Of a DNA stretch of 52,092 nt, positions 42,168 through 50,241 are shown piece after piece. A model generated the notes under the pieces. The model had not been told where the DNA came from, made no database searches, and worked only from the letters and a program-made list of their open reading frames with translations. Each line of letters opens with the position of its first letter. Positions within the stretch are counted from its first letter, which is position 1. The stretch comes from Spirochaetales bacterium. Lineage in GTDB: Bacteria; Spirochaetota; Spirochaetia; SZUA-6; RPPD01. The stretch lies in the NCBI GenBank assembly GCA_016930675.1, contig JAFGGG010000028.1:1-52092 (forward strand), given 5' to 3'. A program made the translations under genes and the position numbers.

Positions 42168-42848
42168 CTGGAGATACGGAAAATTCTAAACCAGGGACTG
42201 CACACACTCGGAATAGACTTCAATAAAAAACAAACGGACAGTCTTTTCCTCTATGTAGAAGAAATTCTTAAATGGAATAAGCGCCATAATCTGGTAAAGG
42301 CCGATGCCCGGGAAATCGTTATCCGGCATATTCTGGATTCACTGGCAGCGGTACCTGTGCTTGAAGGCTTATGTCGGCATAAACATATTTTAGATGTGGG
42401 CGCCGGAGCCGGTTTCCCCGGTATACCGCTCGCTGTTTTTTTAAATGACCGCCTGTTCACACTATGTGAACGATCGGCTGTACGCTCCGCATTCTTGTGC
42501 AATGTGTGTCTGCTTTTAGGGTTAAAAAACGTTTCGGTGGAGGAAGCGGATCTAAAACAGGTCCGGGGTTGTTTTGATGTGGTTCTGTTTCGGGCTTTCT
42601 CAAGTATCATTAATCTGCTTCCGTCACTAAAGCGGCTGCTGGCAAAGTCCGGTGTTATTCTGGCTTATAAAGGCAGACTTGAAAGATTGATTCGGGAGCT
42701 GCAACCATTAACTGAATATTTCAAACATATCGAGGTTAAAAAACTTGATGTTCCCTTTTTACAGGCGGAAAGACATGTGCTTATAGCATGTATGCGACAT
42801 GGCAGGTTAGAGGATGCAGCCGTGGGCCTAAGTGCTTGGGCGCCTTAG
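42168..42848 (+). CDS. rsmG: 16S rRNA (guanine-527-N7) methyltransferase, non-ATG start
   Basis: The enzyme adds N7-methyl to G527 of 16S rRNA using SAM. The full family N-terminus (KILNQGLHTLGIDF, LFLYVEEILKWNKRHNLVKA, IVIRHILDSLAAVPVL) is readable in frame from 42168, but there is no ATG, GTG or TTG before the GTG at 42357, which lies inside the conserved domain. CTG at 42168, one base after the mnmG stop with GCGGGG upstream, is the best start (226 residues); ATT at 42183 is an alternative. The SAM site is ILDVGAGAGFPGIPLAVF and the later motif is DVVLFRAFSSI. Order mnmE-mnmG-rsmG is common in bacteria. The 3' end overlaps the convergent TPR gene by 21 nt. Confidence 0.9.
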   Translation: MEIRKILNQGLHTLGIDFNKKQTDSLFLYVEEILKWNKRHNLVKADAREIVIRHILDSLAAVPVLEGLCRHKHILDVGAGAGFPGIPLAVFLNDRLFTLCERSAVRSAFLCNVCLLLGLKNVSVEEADLKQVRGCFDVVLFRAFSSIINLLPSLKRLLAKSGVILAYKGRLERLIRELQPLTEYFKHIEVKKLDVPFLQAERHVLIACMRHGRLEDAAVGLSAWAP

Positions 42849-44198
42849 TTTGCGAAACAAGGCCACGATTCCCTTTTTATCGATAAGATCGATAAGGCGC
42901 GCTTCCACAAACTGTTTTGCGCTGTCGCTGTAATCTCCCGCGGTGATACAGAATCCGCGATCCGCTTTATGGTCTTTGCAGCTTGTGTAAAAATCACGAA
43001 TAATAAGCTCCCCTGTAGTTCCGGTGGTTCTGATGAAACGGAACAACACGATATCTTCCCAGCGTTTGGTGTGAATCTCGGCTAAAATATCGGCGTAATC
43101 ATTTTTGTTTAAAGCGATATTAAGTAATTTTGCCTTGGACTCTTCAAAGAAATTGGCGGCGATCTTTCTGCAGAGAGTCAAGAATTCCGATTTTGGCGCC
43201 ATTAAAAAGGTCTGCAGGTCCTTATTGCTCATAAGCTCTTTGTATTGATCGATTTGACTCAATACATCCTTGTAATCCGGTTTAACATCCCGAATGCCTT
43301 CCAGCAGTTCCAGGGCCCGCTTCATATTGCCGTCTTTCAGATAGGCAATGGCCAGGCGGTACTTTATTTCCAACTGAACTTCAAGCGGTATTTTTTTATG
43401 TTTTAGACCGATTTCCAAATCCATTATCGCCTTCTGATAATTATACGCTTTAAGATGAATAGTGCCGGAAAACAAAGCGGCATTAGGGCCGAGTTTCGGG
43501 TCAAGTCGTAAATGGGAGAAGATATTGAGAGCGCGATCGATATGCCCGCATTCATAATGGCATTGGGCCAGGGCAAAGAGCGATTCTTTGTCATTAGGTT
43601 CAAATTCGATCGCTTTACGCAGCTCTTCACTGGCTTCGGTATACTGTCTGTTTCTAAAATAGCTGTGCCCCAAAAAGCGGATGGTCTGAACATGTTCGGA
43701 ATCCAGCGATTGCGCGCGGCGAAAAAAGGCCAGGGCTTTTTCGTAATCCTTTTTTAAATACTCCAAATAACCCAGGTTGTAACACAGTTCAAAGTTATCT
43801 TCGTTCATGGTAAAGGCGATAACCATGCTTTTGTATGCCTCATCATAGTTCTGCAGTTTAAACGCGGCAAGACCGTAACGAAGTGTGACTTCAAACTCAT
43901 CAATGTCAAGATTTGTGGCGCACTGGTCGATCAAAGTGTGATAATAGTTCATGGCCTTATCATAAATACCTTCTTTAAAATAAAGATCGGCCAGGGCGTT
44001 CAGCGCTTCGTAGTCTTTGGGGTTCTGAATAAGACGTTTATTGGCTTCTCTGATTATTTTGTTGCGGTCTTTTGACCTGATTTTTTTCTTTTTTTTCTTG
44101 GGCTCGGACGAGTCCCTTCTTAATATCAAAGAGACGATAAGCCCTAAAAACACAAGAACCGCGAAGGTAATCACAATATATGGTATATAATCCCACAC
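42828..44198 (-). CDS. Membrane-anchored TPR protein with Mrr-like C-terminal domain
   Basis: A 456-residue protein. An N-terminal TM helix (YIPYIVITFAVLVFLGLIVSLIL, about 4-27) is followed by a highly basic stretch (KKKKKKIRSKDRNK). About eight TPR repeats cover roughly 50-310 (e.g. YEALNALADLYFKEGIYDKAMNYY, GYLEYLKKDYEKALAFFRRA, GHSYFRNRQYTEASEELRKAIEFEPND). The last 100 residues (RWEDIVLFRFIRTTGTTGELIIRDFY, DRGFCITAGDYSDSAKQFVEARLIDLIDKKGIVALFRKL) match the distal part of the Mrr-type restriction endonuclease fold. The catalytic D...E/QxK pattern is not seen where expected, so the domain may bind rather than cut nucleic acid. The C-terminal fold call is moderate. Confidence 0.8.
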   Translation of the reverse strand: MWDYIPYIVITFAVLVFLGLIVSLILRRDSSEPKKKKKKIRSKDRNKIIREANKRLIQNPKDYEALNALADLYFKEGIYDKAMNYYHTLIDQCATNLDIDEFEVTLRYGLAAFKLQNYDEAYKSMVIAFTMNEDNFELCYNLGYLEYLKKDYEKALAFFRRAQSLDSEHVQTIRFLGHSYFRNRQYTEASEELRKAIEFEPNDKESLFALAQCHYECGHIDRALNIFSHLRLDPKLGPNAALFSGTIHLKAYNYQKAIMDLEIGLKHKKIPLEVQLEIKYRLAIAYLKDGNMKRALELLEGIRDVKPDYKDVLSQIDQYKELMSNKDLQTFLMAPKSEFLTLCRKIAANFFEESKAKLLNIALNKNDYADILAEIHTKRWEDIVLFRFIRTTGTTGELIIRDFYTSCKDHKADRGFCITAGDYSDSAKQFVEARLIDLIDKKGIVALFRKLRRPST

Positions 44199-44286
44199 AA
44201 TTCAATTATAAAGCACAGTAGAAGATTGTCAAGAAAGCAAATTTTGTTTAGCGATTTCCATTCAAATTTAAAAAAATTATTTTTCG

Positions 44287-44315
44287 TTGACAAAATCTCA
44301 TTCTCGATATACGAT
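44287..44315 (+). promoter_or_regulatory. Promoter of Hsp70-SBD/LysM gene, leaderless type
   Basis: Perfect TTGACA (44287-44292), a 17-nt spacer and TACGAT (44310-44315). The ATG at 44323 lies where transcription should begin, with no Shine-Dalgarno in front, so the mRNA is probably leaderless. Confidence 0.7.
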
Positions 44316-44322
44316 TTTAATA

Positions 44323-45273
44323 ATGGCACAAGAAGATAGTGATAAAAATCAAATCGGGATAAAACTTGCGGACGGCAATTTTTATCCGGTTTTTGATGAG
44401 GATTTTAAAGGTAAAAAAAAGCTTACACTTACCACCGTGCGCGATGATCAAAAAAGTGTACAGATCGATCTTTTTAAAGGACACGACGAGACAATATTCG
44501 AAGACAGCTATATCGGAAGTCTTGTTATCGAGAATATTGAGGCGGCGGCAAAAGGTGAGCCTGAAATCGAGCTGCTTATCGGAATCGATGAAGACGGCAA
44601 TCTGAAGGCCACAGCCGATGATTATAAAACCGGCGAGAAACAGAGTCTTTCGGTAAGTCTGGAATCCGTGGAAGATAAAGATATGTACACCATTCCGGAG
44701 TTTGAAATCGATCAGACTATTCCTGAAACTCCCGACGCTGAAGAAGAAATCGAATTGGAAGCGCAGACCGTAGTCGGAGATAGCTCGCCGGTTACTCAGG
44801 TTGACAGCGAACAACCTCGGGTTCAAAAGAGAAAAGGCAATCCTTTGGCCCTGGTTCTCTTTATTCTGTTGGGACTTGTCGTGATTACCGTCGGAGGGTG
44901 GGGTATTTATTCGCTTATAGCGAAAGTGCCGTTTTTACCGGGCGGCTATGTTACGGATCAGACGGAAGCCTCTTCAGCACAAGAACAGGCGGAGGTTGAC
45001 GAGGAGGATGTAGGCGCTCCGGAGCTTGAAGATACCGAACAACCGGCTGAAACGGCTGAAGAAGAGATTGCTGTGGAAGAAACCGCTGAGGAAACTGCGG
45101 AGCAGACAGGCGAAGGAGAGGAGTATACGGTTATCTGGGGAGACACGCTGTGGGACATCGCACGGCGTTATTACAGAGATCCTTTTGAATATAAAATGAT
45201 TGCTAAAGTAAATAATATAGAGAATCCGGATTTAATTTTTGCAAAACAGAAAATATTTCTACCTGCCAAATAA
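44323..45273 (+). CDS. Membrane protein with Hsp70 substrate-binding-like domain and LysM
   Basis: A 316-residue single-pass membrane protein. Residues about 8-112 align along their whole length with the DnaK substrate-binding beta-domain: GIKLADGNFYPVFDEDF, KLTLTTVRDDQKSVQIDLFKGHD, YIGSLVIENI, KGEPEIELLIGIDEDGNLKATADDYKTGEKQSL. The Hsp70 ATPase domain is absent. An acidic linker, a basic PRVQKRKGN patch and a TM helix (about 174-198) follow. Then comes an extracytoplasmic Glu/Ala-rich linker and a C-terminal LysM domain (about 267-316, YTVIWGDTLWDIARRYY) that should bind peptidoglycan. Topology places the SBD-like domain in the cytoplasm. ATG 44323 is chosen; TTG 44287 is part of the -35 box. 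Its 3' end overlaps the lytic transglycosylase gene. Confidence 0.85.
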   Translation: MAQEDSDKNQIGIKLADGNFYPVFDEDFKGKKKLTLTTVRDDQKSVQIDLFKGHDETIFEDSYIGSLVIENIEAAAKGEPEIELLIGIDEDGNLKATADDYKTGEKQSLSVSLESVEDKDMYTIPEFEIDQTIPETPDAEEEIELEAQTVVGDSSPVTQVDSEQPRVQKRKGNPLALVLFILLGLVVITVGGWGIYSLIAKVPFLPGGYVTDQTEASSAQEQAEVDEEDVGAPELEDTEQPAETAEEEIAVEETAEETAEQTGEGEEYTVIWGDTLWDIARRYYRDPFEYKMIAKVNNIENPDLIFAKQKIFLPAK

Positions 45274-47413
45274 GCTCGTCACCCTTGCGTTATTTTTGGC
45301 TTTTCTCCTGTTTTTTCCAGCCTGTCAAAAAGCATACATCTGGGGAATAAAGAGAGAAGAGCTAAGCACGCAAATTAGAAGGGGAGATTTCTCATTCTTA
45401 GATGGTATTGATTTCAATGAATTCAATATAGAGGAAATTTTAGATTATTCTCCCGGAGCAGCCTATTATGTGTCTTATATTTTAGCTGAATCGGGATATG
45501 CCGATGTGGCAGAGAAATTATTGACGCTGGAGTGGCAGAAGGGAAGCCCGCCCTGGAAATATCAGGCCGCGGTCGAGCTGGCTCAAAGGTTTATAAAACA
45601 GGAGCGCTATGAAGACGCAGAACATATTGTAAAGCCTTTCCTTGCCTACTTTGGCTCTGCATCCAATGTTTCGCGAATAAAAAGAATAGAGCTGGAAATA
45701 CTCTATTGGCAGGAGCAGGATGGAGAGCTGCTTGAGAAGCTGAATAAGTATATCGAGGATCAGGATGAGGATACATGGACCCTGAAAGATCCGGAACTTC
45801 TGCTTTTTAAAGCAGTAGCCTGCTGCCGGCTAAACAAAACAGCATGGGAGAATATATTCAGACAACTTTTTTATGTGGTTCCCGCGAGCGATCTGCACGC
45901 GCGGGCTTATCTGTTTCTTCTTTATGACACACAACGACTGGCCGGTTTTGAGGAGTATGAAATTGATATTTTTAAAGCCAAAAATCTTATGGCTGAAGGT
46001 AAGTATGAAACAGCCCGGCCCCTTTTAAAACAGGGAATAATCCGGCCGCCTAAATTGCGCTTAAAAGAGTCGATCCTTGCCTGGGATTACGGAATTGTAT
46101 GTCTCAAAACAAAAAGTCTGCTTCAAGAAGCAGAGTTTGTGGAAACTCTGGCTAATCAAGCAACAGGCAATGAGAGATTTTTATCGTTAGAGATGGCTGC
46201 CAAACTTTACGCGGCGAATAGGTCCTTTAAAAGAGCTCAAGAGCTTTGGCTCAACATATCCGAAGAGACCGGCGACACTCATTTAAAACAGAGAGCACAA
46301 TGGTATATGTTGAAATACGCCATCGACAGAGGGGCGGGCGCGGTATTGACTCACCTTGCCGCATCAGTTCCTGATTGGAAGGATTTTAATTATTTTTCGG
46401 ATCTGCTCGAGGACTATATTTCCTCACTGCTGCGGGCAAAAGATTTTGTCTCACTCTACCAGATTTACCTTATTTTTAAGGACACTGTTCCCAATGAAGT
46501 ACGAGCGCAGATAAGCTATATTGTGGCCCGGCTTATCTCACTGGGATTTATTAAAGGCAAGACACTTGACAATTCCCGATTGGCTGAGCAGCTTTACACC
46601 AAGGACGGGTATTATTCATTGCTTGCCGCGCATTTTTTAAATACACCCCCTCGGGATCTTTTAGCAGACAGGCGCTCGTATTACGGCAATACATGTTCGG
46701 GTGATATTGACAAATTTACGCTTGGTTTTTTTGATTTCTGTCTGTTTGAACAGGGTTATACTCTATTAAGTACGGCAGAGCCCTGTATCAAAGCGGATGC
46801 GCTTTTTAAGTTAGCTGAAACGCTTAAAGCGCGGGGACAGTATCTGTACGCCATACGCGTTCTGGGATTGGCCAGAAGCACCGAGCAAATCCGGCTTTCC
46901 AAAGAAGAAGCGCTTATTGTGTATCCTTTGACCTATAACGAGGAAATAACACAGGCGGCTTCCCGATTCGATATTGATCGCTATCTGTTTTTTGCCTTGA
47001 TCAGACGTGAGAGCGCTTTTGACAATCAGATCGTTTCTCACGCCGGAGCGGTAGGATTGACACAGCTCATGCCGGCCACGGCCGAGGATGTGGCGCGTAG
47101 ATTGGATGTAGACGACATCGACCTTACGAATCCGGAACAAAACGCGTCTATAGGAGCCTTTTTTTTAGCCGATCTATTGCGGCGCCTTAAGAGTATTCCG
47201 CGTGCGCTGGCCGCCTATAATGCGGGACCTGCCAGAATAAGAAACTGGACGAACAGGATCGGCGAATATCCCGATGATCTCTATGTGGAGGCGATTCCTA
47301 TTTTAGAGACTCGAAGATTTGTTAAGTTCGTCTGTACGGCGGCTGTTTATTACAGCTACTTGTACGATGAAAAAACAGTTCCATCCCAGAGGATCGGGCA
47401 GTTATTTGAATGA
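45239..47413 (+). CDS. Slt70-type lytic transglycosylase lipoprotein
   Basis: A 724-residue peptidoglycan lytic transglycosylase cleaving MurNAc-GlcNAc bonds with 1,6-anhydro formation. The N-terminus has a lipoprotein signal (KLVTLALFLAFLLFFPAC, Cys 29), then about 500 residues of TPR-like helical superhelix (e.g. YADVAEKLLTLEW, GKYETARPLLKQGI). The SLT catalytic domain follows: FALIRRESAFDNQIVSHAGAVGLTQLMPATAEDVARR with the catalytic Glu, ASIGAFFLADLLRRL, ALAAYNAGPARIRNWTNR. The start is TTG at 45239, inside the preceding LysM gene by 35 nt, which keeps the signal peptide. The overlap implies coupled expression with the LysM protein, a plausible partner at the cell wall. Confidence 0.9.
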   Translation: MQNRKYFYLPNKLVTLALFLAFLLFFPACQKAYIWGIKREELSTQIRRGDFSFLDGIDFNEFNIEEILDYSPGAAYYVSYILAESGYADVAEKLLTLEWQKGSPPWKYQAAVELAQRFIKQERYEDAEHIVKPFLAYFGSASNVSRIKRIELEILYWQEQDGELLEKLNKYIEDQDEDTWTLKDPELLLFKAVACCRLNKTAWENIFRQLFYVVPASDLHARAYLFLLYDTQRLAGFEEYEIDIFKAKNLMAEGKYETARPLLKQGIIRPPKLRLKESILAWDYGIVCLKTKSLLQEAEFVETLANQATGNERFLSLEMAAKLYAANRSFKRAQELWLNISEETGDTHLKQRAQWYMLKYAIDRGAGAVLTHLAASVPDWKDFNYFSDLLEDYISSLLRAKDFVSLYQIYLIFKDTVPNEVRAQISYIVARLISLGFIKGKTLDNSRLAEQLYTKDGYYSLLAAHFLNTPPRDLLADRRSYYGNTCSGDIDKFTLGFFDFCLFEQGYTLLSTAEPCIKADALFKLAETLKARGQYLYAIRVLGLARSTEQIRLSKEEALIVYPLTYNEEITQAASRFDIDRYLFFALIRRESAFDNQIVSHAGAVGLTQLMPATAEDVARRLDVDDIDLTNPEQNASIGAFFLADLLRRLKSIPRALAAYNAGPARIRNWTNRIGEYPDDLYVEAIPILETRRFVKFVCTAAVYYSYLYDEKTVPSQRIGQLFE

Positions 47414-47431
47414 TATTATAAAGGAGAATGT

Positions 47432-48235
47432 ATGAATGAAATACAATCCGTTTTATTAGGAATAATCCAGGGACTCACCGAATTTTTACCTGTATCCAGC
47501 TCCGGCCACCTGGTTTTCGGTGAACTTATATTAGGAATTCAAAAGACAAATTCAACGTTTTTTATAGTGCTTCTTCATGTGGCTACGCTGTGTGCCGTTA
47601 TGATTGTTTTTCGCAAAAGACTTTTTGATATTACGGGCTCGCTGTTCCGTTTTGTAATGAGACGTTCCAGACCGGAAGATAAGGAAAACCTTAGACTGTT
47701 TTTGATCCTTATTCTAGCTACCGCAGCTACGGTTGTTATTGCTCTCGGTCTTTATCAGGTAGTAAAATATGTTACAGGAGAGCCCAAGATTATCTCTTTT
47801 CTTTTTATTTTCACAGGGATGATCTTGCTGTCAACCATTTTTTTTAAAGGTAAAACAGAATATAAAAACCTCACTGTTTGGCACGGATTGATTACGGGTA
47901 TTGCCCAGGGCTTCGGGGTTTTCCCCGGCATCTCACGATCCGGTATCACCATCTCCGCGGCTCTGGCCTCCGGTATGAAACGTGAGCAGGCGGGAGAATA
48001 TTCATTTCTGCTGGCAATTCCCGCTATTCTGGGGGCCTTGGTGTTCGAGATAAAGGATGCGGGGCAGTTAGCGGCGGATATTCCTCTGCATGTTCTGGCA
48101 TTGGGTTTCCTGGCAGCTTTTGTAATCGGAATACTTTCACTTAGCGTGCTTTTAAAGATTATTAAACGGGGCAGGCTTTTTATTTTTAGTATATATCTTA
48201 TTCCATTGGGCATAATTACTTTTTTCTTGAGTTAA
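47432..48235 (+). CDS. uppP: Undecaprenyl-diphosphate phosphatase
   Basis: A 267-residue polytopic inner-membrane enzyme (BacA) that dephosphorylates undecaprenyl diphosphate to recycle the cell-wall lipid carrier. Signatures are GIIQGLTEFLPVSSSGHLVFGELILG with the catalytic Glu/Ser/His set, GLITGIAQGFGVFPGISRSGITISAALASGMKREQAGEYSFLLAIPAI with the second active-site half, and about eight hydrophobic segments. AAAGGAGA precedes the ATG. It follows the lytic transglycosylase by 18 nt and probably belongs to the same cell-wall transcript. Its TAA shares the TTAA at 48232-48235 with the stop of the convergent kinase. Confidence 0.96.
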   Translation: MNEIQSVLLGIIQGLTEFLPVSSSGHLVFGELILGIQKTNSTFFIVLLHVATLCAVMIVFRKRLFDITGSLFRFVMRRSRPEDKENLRLFLILILATAATVVIALGLYQVVKYVTGEPKIISFLFIFTGMILLSTIFFKGKTEYKNLTVWHGLITGIAQGFGVFPGISRSGITISAALASGMKREQAGEYSFLLAIPAILGALVFEIKDAGQLAADIPLHVLALGFLAAFVIGILSLSVLLKIIKRGRLFIFSIYLIPLGIITFFLS

Positions 48236-50127
48236 ATATGTAAATGCTTTTTACTGAGCTCAAAAAGCAGCTTGTAATTAGTCGGTTTTTCGATCACTTC
48301 TTTTACTCCCAGCTTTTCAAGTTTGTCCAGATCGCTGTGCGTGCTGTCGTTTTTGTTGAAAAGGATTCCTGAAATCACGATTGTGGAAATGGAAAAACCT
48401 TGAGTCTTAAGTTGTTCCAACAGTGTATACCCGTTCATGTTTTTCATCTCAATATCGGTAATCAGCAGATCAGGAATATACTGCTTCGCAAGAATCAAAT
48501 TCAGCGCCTCTTTGCCGTCAAGCGCGCCCGTAACCCGCTTTAAACCGCATTTGTTGAAAAACTCTATATAGCTGTCCAGAATTACTTTATCGTCTTCAAC
48601 TATCAGTATTTTTTTTGCCGCAGCCCCGGCGGGAAACATAAGTTTTACACCGTTATCAAAATCTTCGTCATAGTCAATTTCTTCATACTCATATACTTTG
48701 GGAAAACCGATAACAAAAACAGCTCCTTTTCCGAATACGCCTTCTTCACGGATGAATCCGCCTAAAGATTCTATGGTGATTTTAATATCCGACAAGCCGA
48801 TACCGTGATCCCCTTCTTCAAGCTTATCGGAATCACCCTGGAAAATGGTTTTTTTTCTTTGCTCTTCGATCCCCGGTCCATTGTCCATCCATTTGATTAT
48901 GGTATACTCTTGGGTATCAATGACTTCCTCATACGAGGTTACTTTGATCCAGTTCTCGTTTTTGTTCGGATTTTCGATTATTTTACGGATGGAATTAGTG
49001 AGCAGGTTTTCAATGATATTGATTAATGAGAAGTCTAAGATCTTAAGATAGATATCGGAATTGTGAAGTCTGATAATAAAGTTGATTTTACTTCTTGCCG
49101 TATCATTTTCCAAGATCTCTTTATATTTTTCTTTTACCTTTTTTAATGCCCCCAATAAATAACATGGCTTTGAAGTAAAGTACACTATTTCACCCATCAA
49201 GGTACGCTGCACGGCTTTAACGTAGCCGAAGAGTGTTTTATGTAAATTCAGCTCATTTTTTTTACGCTGTTGATCAAGTTTGCTCGTGATAAGCTGCTGC
49301 GTATCGTGGAGTTGCTTTTTTATAAGCAGCTTGTTGAAATTACTGTTATTCATCTCAGTAAGGAGAAGCTCGATCTTTTTTGAAAGCTGTTTGATAATGG
49401 CATTCTCCCTCCTGTCTATGGAAAATTGAATTTGAAGCATATTTACAATTGAATGCAGAACACTGCGCACAAAAAGATTGTTCTTTAAATTATTTTTCAG
49501 ATCGGAAAGTGTTTTACTCATTCTGGCAGCTTCTTGTTCAATAAGTATTTTTTCGATAGTTGTTACATTCAGTTCCTTTGAAATCTGCTCCAATTCCTTT
49601 TGATGATCTTCGAGTTCATCAATCTTTTCGTTAAGGATTTTACTTAACCTGTCAATTATTTTTCTTTCTTGAAGCGCTTTTTCTTTGACAGCCTTAAGTT
49701 CTCTTGCGTGGTGGTTATGCTCCTTTTGGTTTCTGTAACTTGTGAGTGCTTCTTGTATGGCAAGTCGTAAATAATCGATCCGGTACGGTTTTTTAATAAT
49801 CCGATAAAGTTTCATCTGTGCCGTCAGCTGCCGTATGCCTTGATTATTTTTTTGATCCGCGAACAGGATAAAAATCGATTGGTGTAATAACGTGCTGAGC
49901 TGCTGAAAGAATTCAATGTTCACTTTTTTGAATTGCAGCGTGTCAACCGTAACAATTGGAATTTCCGCATCGTTTTCCAGAAGTTTCTTACATGCTTTTA
50001 ATCCGGATTCACCGCATTGCAGATATTTTAAGGTATGGTTTTCATCCACTGCGGCAGAAAGATCGGTGAGAAGCTTGTCTTTTATATGCTCTTCATCGGC
50101 AATATATAAAATTGTTTGTTTGTTCAT
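48232..50127 (-). CDS. Hybrid histidine kinase-like protein with two receiver domains
   Basis: A 631-residue cytoplasmic protein. Residues 1-130 resemble a receiver (ILYIADEEHIKDKLLTDL, a terminal IIKKPYRIDYLRLAIQEAL with the conserved Lys-Pro). A long coiled coil spans about 140-300. A GHKL ATPase (about 365-500) has FSLINIIENLLTNSIRKIIE, MDNGPGIEEQRKKTIFQ, GDHGIGLSDIKITIESLGG. A C-terminal receiver (about 510-631) has KKILIVEDDKVILDSYIEFF, the Asp in PDLLITDIEMKNMNG, and VIEKPTNYKLLFEL. A canonical phosphoacceptor H box is not evident; LHSIVNMLQIQFS (near 220) is the only weak candidate. The ATG has GGAAG upstream. Confidence 0.82.
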   Translation of the reverse strand: MNKQTILYIADEEHIKDKLLTDLSAAVDENHTLKYLQCGESGLKACKKLLENDAEIPIVTVDTLQFKKVNIEFFQQLSTLLHQSIFILFADQKNNQGIRQLTAQMKLYRIIKKPYRIDYLRLAIQEALTSYRNQKEHNHHARELKAVKEKALQERKIIDRLSKILNEKIDELEDHQKELEQISKELNVTTIEKILIEQEAARMSKTLSDLKNNLKNNLFVRSVLHSIVNMLQIQFSIDRRENAIIKQLSKKIELLLTEMNNSNFNKLLIKKQLHDTQQLITSKLDQQRKKNELNLHKTLFGYVKAVQRTLMGEIVYFTSKPCYLLGALKKVKEKYKEILENDTARSKINFIIRLHNSDIYLKILDFSLINIIENLLTNSIRKIIENPNKNENWIKVTSYEEVIDTQEYTIIKWMDNGPGIEEQRKKTIFQGDSDKLEEGDHGIGLSDIKITIESLGGFIREEGVFGKGAVFVIGFPKVYEYEEIDYDEDFDNGVKLMFPAGAAAKKILIVEDDKVILDSYIEFFNKCGLKRVTGALDGKEALNLILAKQYIPDLLITDIEMKNMNGYTLLEQLKTQGFSISTIVISGILFNKNDSTHSDLDKLEKLGVKEVIEKPTNYKLLFELSKKHLHI

Positions 50128-50241
50128 CTACTTCCGAAAAAGCAATTTGCCTTATCAATTGTTGGTTTTAAAAACTGTTTTAAGTATAGTGGATGCAGAA
50201 ATACAAATCTACACTTAAATATAAAATCAGCGAGGAAATAA

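Noticed and set aside
44287..44322. TTG start at 44287 for the LysM protein
   Set aside because: That TTG is the first half of the perfect -35 box; ATG 44323 fits the family-like start and the promoter spacing.
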